Source: Xanthomonas arboricola pv. juglandis
Lineage (GTDB): Bacteria > Pseudomonadota > Gammaproteobacteria > Xanthomonadales > Xanthomonadaceae
DNA length: 64,000 nt
Direction: 5' to 3'
Assembly: GCF_001013475.1 (NCBI RefSeq)
Contig: NZ_JZEF01000003.1
Location: 434,001 to 498,000, forward strand
Position numbers and translations under genes: made by a program. Every line of letters starts with the position of its first letter. Within the stretch, counting starts at the first letter, position 1. Below, one piece after another: positions 11,190-19,611 of this stretch. The notes beneath the pieces are model-generated. The model had not been told where the DNA came from. It ran no database searches and saw only the letters and a program-made list of their open reading frames with translations.

Positions 11190-11311
11190 CACCTGCGCTT
11201 GGTTCGCCACCGGGTTGTATGCAGCCGAACGCGCCAGCGACATTGCGCAAGATCGGGACCGCAAGCCGTGCCGATCTGCGCGATGCTGGGGCTGTCCAAC
11301 AGGAAACGCCC

Positions 11312-12223
11312 ATGCCAGCAGCCGCTTCGGTCGTCTTCAATCGCCAGCGCAGCGTCGAGCGCGTCGTCGCCCATTTGCAGGCCAGCATCCGCGCCGGCGA
11401 ACCACTGCCGGACCTGGCCGCATTGGCGGCAGTGGCGCAGCAGTCGCCGCATCATTTCCATCGGGTCTATCGCGCGTTGGCCGGCGAATCCCTGGGGCAG
11501 ACCATCGCGCGGCTGCGTCTGAGTTATGCGCTGCATCTGCTGGGCGAGCCGGCGAGCACGGTGACCGAGGTGGCGCTGGCGGTGGGTTATCAGACCCCGC
11601 AGGCGCTGGCACGCGCGTTCCGCAGCCTGTTGCAGGCCAGCCCGAGCAGCTTGCGCAACGCGCCCGCGGTGCGCGCACAGAAACTGCAGCAGCTGGCCAT
11701 GCCCTCGCTGCCGCCGCAGATGTCCGGCGCACCCTTGCAGGTGCTGGTGCAAATGCTCGATCCGCTGGAAGTGGTGGTGCTGCGCCAGCGCGGAGCCTTC
11801 GACGATCTGGACCGTGGCTTCGGCCGCATCGCGGCCTGGGCCGAGCGCGCCGGTGCGATCGAACAACTGCAGGCCTTGATCGGCCTGCCACTCAACGACC
11901 ACCGCGATGTTCCGGCACATCGGCATCTGTTCGAATGCGGCATGGTCTTCGACGCCGCACTGTCGCCGCCGGCGCCGCTGCAACTGCGCCAGCTCGACAG
12001 CGGCGCGCACGCGGTGCTGCGCCATGTGGGCCCTTATGCAGGTATCGAAGACGCGCTCGACCGCGTGCTCGCGCAATGGCTACCCGACAGCGGCTACGTC
12101 CTGCGCGATGCGCCGCTGCATTACCTCAACCTGGACGACCCCGAAGCGGTGGCAGAGGCAGAGTTGCGTGCCGACATCCGGGTGCCGGTCCGGCCCGCGA
12201 CGCACGCCGATGCCGCCGCCTGA
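11312..12223 (+). CDS. AraC-family regulator with GyrI-like effector domain
   Basis: This 303-residue protein has an N-terminal double helix-turn-helix (about 10-110, with LAAVAQQSPHHFHRVYRALA and VTEVALAVGYQTPQALARAF). A GyrI/Rob-like small-molecule-binding domain follows (about 145-295, ending LHYLNLDDPEAVAEAELRAD). Such proteins are usually transcription activators that respond to hydrophobic compounds. The ATG at 11312 follows the cobC remnant. The last 103 bases overlap, tail to tail, the 3' end of the minus-strand siderophore decarboxylase gene. A role in siderophore control is possible from position alone. A drug- or stress-response role is equally likely. Confidence 0.85.
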   Translation: MPAAASVVFNRQRSVERVVAHLQASIRAGEPLPDLAALAAVAQQSPHHFHRVYRALAGESLGQTIARLRLSYALHLLGEPASTVTEVALAVGYQTPQALARAFRSLLQASPSSLRNAPAVRAQKLQQLAMPSLPPQMSGAPLQVLVQMLDPLEVVVLRQRGAFDDLDRGFGRIAAWAERAGAIEQLQALIGLPLNDHRDVPAHRHLFECGMVFDAALSPPAPLQLRQLDSGAHAVLRHVGPYAGIEDALDRVLAQWLPDSGYVLRDAPLHYLNLDDPEAVAEAELRADIRVPVRPATHADAAA

Positions 12224-13416
12224 GCTACCACCGGCAGGAACACCATCTGCGGCGGCGGATGCATCAGGAACTGCTGGTGCGAGATATTCCACGCATACGC
12301 GCCAGCCAGCGGGAAGGCCAGGCAGTCGCCTGGCGCCAGCGCTGCGATAGGTTGGTTACGCGCCAGCACGTCCTTGGGCGTGCACAGCTGCCCGACCAGG
12401 GTGACCGGGGTGTCGCGCAGCACCGGCGCATGCCTGCCACGCAATACGCGGAACGGGTGATCGTGGCCTTGCGCGGCCGGGGTGCGGAAGTGATGGGTGC
12501 CGCCGCGGGCGATCGCAAACCACGCGCCGTGGCTGCGCTTGAGGTCCAGCACGTCCATCAGATACCAGCCGCAGCTGGCGCTGACATAGCGCCCGGGTTC
12601 CAGCCGCAGGCGCAGTGCCTGGCCGTGTTCGCGTAGCAAGGCAGGCAAGCCGGCGCAGAAGCCGGCCCAGTCGAACGACGATTCCGGCGCCAGATAATCC
12701 ACACCGAAGCCGCCGCCTGCATTCACCCGCAACGGGCCAAGCGCGTAGGTCTGCCGCCACTGCTGCACGGTGCGCAGGTAGGCGGCGATCAGATGCAGCT
12801 GCGCGCCGGCATCGCGCTGGTGCGACATCAGATGGAAATGGAAGCCTTCCAGCCGCAGCGAAGGGCTGGCCCGCAGCCGCTGGATCGCCGCGTCCAGATC
12901 GTCCGGGTCCATGCCGAACGGCGAGGGCTGCCCGCCCATCATCAGGCGCGTGCTCTGCGCGCCGGGCACGGCGATGTTCATGCGCAGGAACACCGGCACG
13001 CAGCGGCCGGCCTGCGCCGCGATCGCGGCCAGGCGTTCCAGTTCGCCCAGGCTTTCCACATGCACGGTGCAGTCGGGCAGCGCGGCGGCCTGGGCCAGTT
13101 CGCCATCGAGCTTGCCAGGGCCGCCGAACAACAACGCAGCCCGGGGTTGTTGCGTGTGCAGCCAGGCCAGTTCGCCGCCGGAGGCTGCCTCGAAGCCATC
13201 CACGTGCGGGGCGAGCGTGTGCAGGACCGGCGGCTCCGCATTGGCTTTTGCCGCGTAGAACAGCTCGCAGTCGGCCGGCAGTTGCGCGCGCATCCAGGCC
13301 GCATGCGCATCCAGTGCGGCCAGGTCGTAGACGTAGGCGCACAGCGGGCCATCGCTTTGGTCGCGGATGCCCGGCAATGCCTGCATCACTGCGTCCATAT
13401 CGATGCGCAGGCTCAT
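12121..13416 (-). CDS. PLP-dependent decarboxylase of vibrioferrin-type siderophore synthesis (PvsE-like)
   Basis: This is a 431-residue fold-III PLP enzyme of the ornithine/diaminopimelate decarboxylase family. The PLP lysine is K57 in FYAAKANAEPP. The substrate-channel motif HFHLMSHQ and the glycine-rich RVNAGGGFGVDY phosphate site are present. In vibrioferrin clusters this enzyme forms the ethanolamine part by decarboxylating a serine-derived unit. It is the last gene of the operon, and its start overlaps the preceding NIS synthetase stop (ATGA). The final roughly 30 residues, after MVFLPVVAQAAA, are low-complexity and lie opposite the AraC-family gene. They may be an extension gained when an original stop was lost. 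The Xanthomonas name would be in the xss series. Confidence 0.9.
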   Translation of the reverse strand: MSLRIDMDAVMQALPGIRDQSDGPLCAYVYDLAALDAHAAWMRAQLPADCELFYAAKANAEPPVLHTLAPHVDGFEAASGGELAWLHTQQPRAALLFGGPGKLDGELAQAAALPDCTVHVESLGELERLAAIAAQAGRCVPVFLRMNIAVPGAQSTRLMMGGQPSPFGMDPDDLDAAIQRLRASPSLRLEGFHFHLMSHQRDAGAQLHLIAAYLRTVQQWRQTYALGPLRVNAGGGFGVDYLAPESSFDWAGFCAGLPALLREHGQALRLRLEPGRYVSASCGWYLMDVLDLKRSHGAWFAIARGGTHHFRTPAAQGHDHPFRVLRGRHAPVLRDTPVTLVGQLCTPKDVLARNQPIAALAPGDCLAFPLAGAYAWNISHQQFLMHPPPQMVFLPVVAQAAASACVAGRTGTRMSARNSASATASGSSRLR

Positions 13417-15182
13417 GCCGCCACCTGCCGTGCCGCTGCGATGCGTGGAATCGGATTGGGCAGCGCGGTGTAATCGGATTGGCGATCGGCGCGTTGCCAC
13501 AGCCGCGTGCCCAGGTTGTTCTTGCCGGGCAGCGGCGCGCCGTCGAGCAGGCCCTGCAGCGCGGCTTGCGTGCCATGGCGCTGTTGCCAGCGTGCGGCGA
13601 GCTCGCCCACGCATTGCCACAGGCGCGCCTCCAGCACGGCATCGCCTTCGGTGAGATGGAAGATCGCCTCGGCCAGATTGTTGACCAGCGCGCAATACGC
13701 CACCCGATTCCAGCCCTGTTCCGGCGTGTAGTACAGCGATTGCCGCGCACGTTCGCCCACGCCCTGCAAGCGCGCGGCGGGCCAGTGATGTGCGAGCAGC
13801 TTGGTGCCTTCCAGGTCGCGGATCCATACCCGCGTCGGCCAGCCATCGGCAAAGCCGATCACGGTGTTCTGCAGGTGCGGTTCCAGCGCGATGCCGTGCT
13901 GGAACAGGGCACTCCACACCCCGTCCAGCAGCAAGCCGGCATAGGCGCGGAACCACAGCAGCGTGGCGGTGTGGCGATCCATCTGCGCGCCGCCCAGTGC
14001 CTGCAGCCTGGACGCACACACGCTGTTGCCCTGCGCATCGCAGGTGAACAACGCGGCGGCCACCTGCGGCTGCCAGCGCGCGCGTTGCGCGGCGGGCAGG
14101 GTCTGCCGGTACAGGATGCCGAAGCTCTCCGACAGGCCACGCGCCGCCAGCGGGTCGGCATCGTGCAAGGCGGGATCGACCTGGGCGACCTCCAGCGAGG
14201 TTGCCGCAGGCTCCAGCATCACATCAAAGCCCGGCACCTGCACGGCCAGCGCACGCCAGCTCGGTGCCAGCAGCTCGGTAAGCGCGACCGCACTTTCCAG
14301 CTCGTACCAGGCGTTCTTGCGCACGCAGTTGGTCAACCGCACATGCACCGAGCACTTGAGGAAATAGTCCAGGTCCGGGTGATACAGCGTGCGCACCGAC
14401 GAGGTGGGCCGCAGTGCCTCGCCCAGCATGCCGACAGGCTCGATCAGCCCGCGCGCCTGCAGGGTGCGCAGCAGCGGGTCGTCGAGCAGGCGCTGCGCTT
14501 CCCACGGATGACAGGGATACAGCGCGTCGCTGCCGGACAGCTGCCGCAGGCTTGCACGCACATCGCGGCCCTGCATGCGCAGCAGCCGCGGGTCGATGCG
14601 GAACCAGAACAGCTGGAACGCGGCGCGTGCTTCCGGCGCGCAGGCCAGCACCTGCGCCAGATCGACACCTTCGCGGCTCTTGGGCGTGGGATGCAAGGCA
14701 TGCCCCCACAGCATCGATTGTTCGGCGTCGATCATCGCCTCGCCGGTCGCGGCGGTGCGCTGTGCCTGGCGCAGCAGTGCGGCAGTGATCGCCACGCTGT
14801 TGGCGCTTTGCGCGAGCAGTTCCGGGTTGACCGCCTGCGTGCTGCCCAGCGCCTGCAGCAGGCAACGCGCCAAGGCATGCGCGTCCAGGCTCTGCCACGG
14901 TTGGCCGGCGCTCTTGAGAAACGGCGTGGAGGCAAAGCGGCAGCGGCCCAGGCGATCGGCATAGGCAATGCGCACGCACAGCGCGCCGGTGTCGCCCAGC
15001 GCGATCCGCAGCCAGCGCTGCTCGGCCACGCGCGGGCCGGGGCGATCCAGCCCGCGGTAATCGAAGTCCACTGCGCGCTGCGGAATCGCGAACTCGCGCA
15101 GGTAGCAGTTCAACCAGCAACTGCAGGCCTGCGCGTCGGCCATGCTGTCGTACCAGGGGTCATGCATCGTGTGCGGCGACAT
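13413..15182 (-). CDS. NIS siderophore synthetase (IucA/IucC family, PvsD-like)
   Basis: This 589-residue ATP-dependent ligase joins a carboxylate such as citrate to an amine or alcohol group. IucA/IucC motifs include the ATP/substrate segment SSVRTLYHPDLDYFLKCSVH around residues 265-285, a HPWE motif nearby, and FQHGIALEPHLQNTVIGF plus VWIRDLEGTKLL in the C-terminal half. The ATG at 15182 was chosen over 15167 because GAGGAG lies nine bases before it. The start overlaps the 3' end of the exporter gene by 23 bases, and the stop overlaps the decarboxylase start. In vibrioferrin synthesis this is the second NIS enzyme. The exact partners are inferred, not shown. Confidence 0.92.
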   Translation of the reverse strand: MSPHTMHDPWYDSMADAQACSCWLNCYLREFAIPQRAVDFDYRGLDRPGPRVAEQRWLRIALGDTGALCVRIAYADRLGRCRFASTPFLKSAGQPWQSLDAHALARCLLQALGSTQAVNPELLAQSANSVAITAALLRQAQRTAATGEAMIDAEQSMLWGHALHPTPKSREGVDLAQVLACAPEARAAFQLFWFRIDPRLLRMQGRDVRASLRQLSGSDALYPCHPWEAQRLLDDPLLRTLQARGLIEPVGMLGEALRPTSSVRTLYHPDLDYFLKCSVHVRLTNCVRKNAWYELESAVALTELLAPSWRALAVQVPGFDVMLEPAATSLEVAQVDPALHDADPLAARGLSESFGILYRQTLPAAQRARWQPQVAAALFTCDAQGNSVCASRLQALGGAQMDRHTATLLWFRAYAGLLLDGVWSALFQHGIALEPHLQNTVIGFADGWPTRVWIRDLEGTKLLAHHWPAARLQGVGERARQSLYYTPEQGWNRVAYCALVNNLAEAIFHLTEGDAVLEARLWQCVGELAARWQQRHGTQAALQGLLDGAPLPGKNNLGTRLWQRADRQSDYTALPNPIPRIAAARQVAA

Positions 15183-16356
15183 CGGCGGATCTCCTCGAAG
15201 GGAAGCGCACCAGAACGGTGAGCGCAGCGGCCGCCGCAGCCAGCGCGGCAGCCAGGAAGGGGGTGGCAGGGCCGGCCGCCTGGGCCAGCGCGCCGGCAAC
15301 GGCACCGGCGAACACGCCGGCCCATTTGCCGCAGGCATCGAAGCGGCCGAACAAACGCCCGGCGCCATGCCCGCTGGCGACCAGCGCCAGGCTGCGGTTG
15401 AGCCCACGCAGGCCGAACAACATGCCGAACCCGAACAGCAGGCGTGCCGCTGCCAATGCGATGGCGTCGTGCAGCAGCGCCTGCCACAGGCAGGCCAGCG
15501 CGAACAGCGCCAGGCCGGGCACCAGCCAGGCCTCGCCATCGCCGCGCCGCCACCACGGCAGCACCACCAGATAGACCAGGTGCGGCAGGCTGTAGAGCAG
15601 GCCGGCCAGCGCGTCGTGGCCGGCGCCGCGCGCCAGCGCATACGGGATGAAGTAGGGGAAGGTCACCACCATCGCGAAGCAGAACAGGAACTGCGCGATC
15701 AGCAACGCAGGCCACAGTGCGCTGGCCGGTGCTGACGCCGATGGCGCCGACGCAGCCGCATGCCTGGAGGGCGCCGACTGCGCAGTGGACGCGGTCGGCC
15801 GCGACGCAGGCCGGTCGGCCGGCAGACGCCAGGTCAGCGCGAACGCCAGCAGCGGCAGCAGCGCAAGCGCGCGATACAGCGACTGCGCCGGGCCAAGCGC
15901 CACGGCCAGACCCAGCAACGCAGGCGCGCTGACCATCGCCAGGCGCGCCGAGTACTGCGTCCAGTCGAGCGCGCGCGCCAGCGGGCCGGCCTGCGGCTGG
16001 CTGGCCAGGTACGCATTGGCCGCCGCCAGCGAGCCGCCGCAGGTGCCTTGCACGATCAGGCCGATCACCAGCCAGCTCAGCGACGGCGCAAAGCCGGCGA
16101 TCGCAAAGCCCAGCGCCAGCCCCAGCTGCGCGCGCAGCAGCGAGCGCTTGCGTCCATAGCGGTCGGCCAGGCGCCCCCAGGTGCCGGCCGTCAACGCGGT
16201 GCACAGCGTCGGCAACACGTACAGCACGCCGCTCCAGCCAACCGCCGCCGAGGGCGCCAGCTCGGCCAGCACCTGCGGCAGAAACAACGGCATGCCCAGT
16301 GCGGTGAAGGCGGCCAGGTAATGCGCGGCCAGCACCGGGCCCAGGATGCGCTTCAT
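15160..16356 (-). CDS. MFS exporter for the siderophore (PvsC-like)
   Basis: This 398-residue inner-membrane protein has about 12 hydrophobic segments. An MFS signature loop GRLADRYGRKRSLL follows the second segment (about residue 60). A cytoplasmic Ser/Ala/Pro-rich loop in the middle (about 190-215) separates two six-helix halves. It lies between the two NIS synthetase genes, the order known from vibrioferrin operons, so release of the finished siderophore is the likely role. Its start overlaps the upstream synthetase stop (ATGA). The C-terminus (VLVRFPSRRSADVAAHDA) overlaps the next start. Confidence 0.9.
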   Translation of the reverse strand: MKRILGPVLAAHYLAAFTALGMPLFLPQVLAELAPSAAVGWSGVLYVLPTLCTALTAGTWGRLADRYGRKRSLLRAQLGLALGFAIAGFAPSLSWLVIGLIVQGTCGGSLAAANAYLASQPQAGPLARALDWTQYSARLAMVSAPALLGLAVALGPAQSLYRALALLPLLAFALTWRLPADRPASRPTASTAQSAPSRHAAASAPSASAPASALWPALLIAQFLFCFAMVVTFPYFIPYALARGAGHDALAGLLYSLPHLVYLVVLPWWRRGDGEAWLVPGLALFALACLWQALLHDAIALAAARLLFGFGMLFGLRGLNRSLALVASGHGAGRLFGRFDACGKWAGVFAGAVAGALAQAAGPATPFLAAALAAAAAALTVLVRFPSRRSADVAAHDA

Positions 16357-18155
16357 CGCTGGGCACCCGCCTGCCGACGCGGCCTCTGCTGCGCGCCAGC
16401 GAAGGCGTCGCCGAAGGGATTGGGCGCGCTATCGCCGTAGAACTTGTTGATGTCGCTCGCGCCAGTGAGTTGCTTGCTGAGCAGGCTGCCGGCGCTGAGC
16501 AGGTACTTCACCGGCAGCCGCGGTGCGGCCAGCAGGCGCCGCGCGGGAGCGGTATCGATGCCATCGACATCCAGCTGCGCCAGCGTCAAGGCGAACTGCG
16601 TCTGCAACTGCGTGTACAGCGGCGCGCGCAGCGCCGGCTGCCATTCGGCCAGGCCTTCCAGCACCGCCTGCAGATCCAGCTGCAGCACGATGGTGCAGAA
16701 CATCTGCGCCAGGGCTTGCGGCTGGTCCACCGCGATGCGCGCATCGTGCAGCGGGCCCAACGCGTCCAGATCCGGCAGCTGCGCGCGCAACTGCGGCATC
16801 GCGATGCGCGCGGCGTCGTTGTCCTTCATCAGCAGCCGCGTCGCCTGGCCATCGGCGTAGACCAGCACGCTGTTCTGCTGATTGGCTTCCAGCGCGATGC
16901 CGTAGCGCAGCCAAAGACGCAGATGCACCGCCAGCATCAGCTCGGTGTACTCGCGCCACCAGCCGAGCACATCGCCCTGCGCAAAGCGCTCGGCCAGATG
17001 GATCGCCATCGGCCGGCCATCGGGCAACCGCGCGCACAGCGCGGCCACCGGCACCAGCGTGGTGGCGTCCAGCGGTGGATAACGCCGCAGCAGATAGGCC
17101 AGATGACGGGTCTGTCCCACATGCCCGCCATGCGATTCGTCCACGAACACGCAGCGGCCGCGCAGGGCCGGATCCAGCGCATCGATGCGCCGCAGTGCGC
17201 GCTCCAGCCAATGGCCGTCGTACAGCGTGGAGGGTTTGATCAGGCGCAGATTGAGCGCGCCCAGCGTGCGCATCGGAATCGGCAGCTTGAGATGCAGCTG
17301 CGGATGCTGCAGCGGCACCAGCGTGCGGACCGACAGGGTGGGGCGCACCTCCAGCCAGGCCTGCGGCGCCCGCAGTGTGCCTGGCGGCAGTGCAAACCCG
17401 TCCTGCTCCAGCCGCGCCCACGCCAGCGGATGCACCGGCCAGGCGATATGCGTGTCGGCCAGCGCAGGCGGCAGGCCCAGCGTGGCGAAGTCCGGCCACA
17501 ACTCGGCCGGCGTGGCGGTGGTGCAGCTGACCTGCGCACGCGGAACCGCCAGCCAGCGCAGCACGAAGGTGGGGGCGAATTCCGGTGCGTAATCGCGCAG
17601 TTCCGAGGCATCCAGCCCGGCCTTGGCGCGCGCGGTGGGATAGAACGGATGATCGCGATAGCTGGCCAGTTGATCGCAGCGATACGCCCGCTCGGCCGCA
17701 TCTGGGTGCTGCAAGGCATTGAGCAGCGCAGGCGCCTGCGCGTCGTAGGCCTGGCGCGCCAGGCCCAGGTGGGCGGCAGCGCACTCGGCTTCTTCGGCGT
17801 AGGCGCGATGCAGCTGTTGCGTCTCGCTGTCCAGCTGCGCGCTCATGCGTTGCAGCCAGGCCTGCGCACCGCGTTCGACATGCGCGCCGTCGGCGCCCTG
17901 CACGATCCAGCTGTCGCCGCAGGCGCTGATGTCCTGCAGATAGCCCTGCCGATGGATCGGCAACCACAGCGTGCCGTCGGGCAGATGCGCGATGCGCCAC
18001 CAGCCCTCCACCGGGCTGGGGTCGGTCCATGCCGCCAGCACGCCTGCCTCGGGCACTGCGGCGCTGCCGCGGGTGGCGATGCCGCGCAGATCCTCGCGCA
18101 GGCAAGCATCGATGATGCGGGTGGCGATATAGCGTTGGTCGGCGGCACTGCTCAT
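16353..18155 (-). CDS. NIS siderophore synthetase (IucA/IucC family, PvsB-like)
   Basis: This 600-residue synthetase is a paralogue of the one at 13413-15182. The conserved nucleotide-site motif reads LEVRPTLSVRTLVPLQHPQL, followed by LKLPIPMRTLGALNLRLIKP. The C-terminal half has YGIALEANQQNSVLVYADGQ and LLMKDNDAARI. Such enzymes adenylate a carboxylate and couple it to an amine or alcohol. Its ATG overlaps the ATP-grasp gene's stop and its stop overlaps the exporter's start, so the five genes from the ATP-grasp ligase to the decarboxylase form one tightly coupled unit. The Xanthomonas literature calls this the xss (xanthoferrin) cluster; I do not assign the letter. Confidence 0.92.
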   Translation of the reverse strand: MSSAADQRYIATRIIDACLREDLRGIATRGSAAVPEAGVLAAWTDPSPVEGWWRIAHLPDGTLWLPIHRQGYLQDISACGDSWIVQGADGAHVERGAQAWLQRMSAQLDSETQQLHRAYAEEAECAAAHLGLARQAYDAQAPALLNALQHPDAAERAYRCDQLASYRDHPFYPTARAKAGLDASELRDYAPEFAPTFVLRWLAVPRAQVSCTTATPAELWPDFATLGLPPALADTHIAWPVHPLAWARLEQDGFALPPGTLRAPQAWLEVRPTLSVRTLVPLQHPQLHLKLPIPMRTLGALNLRLIKPSTLYDGHWLERALRRIDALDPALRGRCVFVDESHGGHVGQTRHLAYLLRRYPPLDATTLVPVAALCARLPDGRPMAIHLAERFAQGDVLGWWREYTELMLAVHLRLWLRYGIALEANQQNSVLVYADGQATRLLMKDNDAARIAMPQLRAQLPDLDALGPLHDARIAVDQPQALAQMFCTIVLQLDLQAVLEGLAEWQPALRAPLYTQLQTQFALTLAQLDVDGIDTAPARRLLAAPRLPVKYLLSAGSLLSKQLTGASDINKFYGDSAPNPFGDAFAGAQQRPRRQAGAQR

Positions 18156-19378
18156 GCGCGCAGCTCCGCGCCATCGATCCGCCACTGCAGCCCCGCTTCG
18201 GCATGCACCACCGCCTGTTGCAGCGCCTGTGCATCGCTGGCCACCGCGCTCAGCACACCCAGGTAATCCTTGTTGGAATGGCTCAGGCGGATGCGCTCGC
18301 CGGGCGCGCGCATGCGCCGGTAGTGCACGTCGCTGTGCGCATCGTGGTGGCGGCGATCTTCGCTGGCGGTCACCAGCTCGCCGTCCTGCTCGGCGACGTA
18401 GTAACGCAGCAAGGCATGGGCGCGACCGCAGCGCAGTTGCGGCAGCGGCAGGCCCAGATGCGGCGCCAGCGCGGCGGCGAACCACTGCCTGCCGAACATG
18501 TCGTCGAGCAGGAACTCGCGGCGGTCGCCGATGCTGCGGTAGTTGATCTCCACCAGCACCGGGCCGTCGCTGGTGAGGATGAATTCGCTATGGCACAGCC
18601 CGAAGCCGACCCCGAAGCTGCGCAGCTGTTGCAGCGCCTGCGCAATCACCGGCGTGTCCACGCGGGCATCCCACTGCGCCTCGCATTCCACGAAGTGCGG
18701 CGGTGGCGACAGGCGCACCTTGAAGCCGCCCAGCGCCTGCAACGTATGGCCGTCGCCCAGCGTTTCCAGCGTGAACAGCGCCCCTTCCAGCATGCCTTCC
18801 AGCAGCACGGTGCGCTGCGGATGGCGCTGCCACACATCGTCCAGATAGGCCTGCAACTGCGCGGCATCTGCACAATGGCGAACGTCCAGACTGGCCACGC
18901 CCTCGCGCGGTTTGGCCACCACCGGCCACGGAATGTCGGCCGGCAATGCGGCGCCCGGCGCCAGCGTGCAGAACCACGGCGATGGCAGCCCACGCGCACG
19001 CAGGCGCTGACGCATCGCCGCCTTGTTCTTGGCCGCGTAGCAGACCTGCCAGTCCTTGCCGGGCAGGCCGAGACCCGCCGCGACCAGCGCGGTGCTGGTC
19101 TGCAGATGATCGCTGTTGCTGAACACCGCGCGCGGCGATACATCGGCGTCGTGCAGCACATCCAGCACGCCGAGCGGATTGAACACATCGCATTCGATCA
19201 CCCGTTGCGGTGCATGCGCCGGATGCTCGCGGAAATGGCTGAGGTGATCGAGTCGGTGGTCGGTCAGCAGCCACACGGGCAGGCCGAGCGCATGCGCGGC
19301 CGGAAGAAACCCTTCGGTGATGGCCGGATGGCAGACATGGGTGAGGATCACCAACGGTGCAGCGGATGTCGCAGTCAT
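18152..19378 (-). CDS. ATP-grasp ligase of vibrioferrin-type siderophore synthesis (PvsA-like)
   Basis: This 408-residue ATP-grasp enzyme has the phosphate-binding loop region PWPVVAKPREGVASLDVRHC near residues 152-170, and the metal/ATP site GPVLVEINYRSIGDRREFLL in the C-terminal half. PvsA-type ligases form an amide between alanine and a carboxylate in vibrioferrin assembly. It is the first of five overlapping genes and follows the TonB receptor after a gap of about 230 bases. That gap may hold a second promoter, but no clear Fur site was recognised in it. The function is taken from family and gene order. Confidence 0.87.
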   Translation of the reverse strand: MTATSAAPLVILTHVCHPAITEGFLPAAHALGLPVWLLTDHRLDHLSHFREHPAHAPQRVIECDVFNPLGVLDVLHDADVSPRAVFSNSDHLQTSTALVAAGLGLPGKDWQVCYAAKNKAAMRQRLRARGLPSPWFCTLAPGAALPADIPWPVVAKPREGVASLDVRHCADAAQLQAYLDDVWQRHPQRTVLLEGMLEGALFTLETLGDGHTLQALGGFKVRLSPPPHFVECEAQWDARVDTPVIAQALQQLRSFGVGFGLCHSEFILTSDGPVLVEINYRSIGDRREFLLDDMFGRQWFAAALAPHLGLPLPQLRCGRAHALLRYYVAEQDGELVTASEDRRHHDAHSDVHYRRMRAPGERIRLSHSNKDYLGVLSAVASDAQALQQAVVHAEAGLQWRIDGAELRA

Positions 19379-19611
19379 GGCAGCTCTCGTTCAACAGGAC
19401 GGTGGAAAAACCGGTACTGAAACGGGCTGCCTGGCGCCGCAGGGGCGTTGGGTGGCCTGCGATACGGTGATCGCATGCCGCATGCTGCGGCAGGGAGACG
19501 TGCGTCATGCACGCCGTGTTGTCTGCGGCGCCCGCCAGCGCGAGCGCCGTTGCCGTCAGCCGACCGACGCCCCTGTACGTCGGTCGCTACGGCATGTGCC
19601 GGGTTGGAGGC

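Noticed and set aside
13413..18155. Aerobactin synthesis by IucA/IucC
   Set aside because: The cluster has no lysine monooxygenase or acetyltransferase genes. Instead it has an ATP-grasp ligase and a decarboxylase, as in vibrioferrin clusters.
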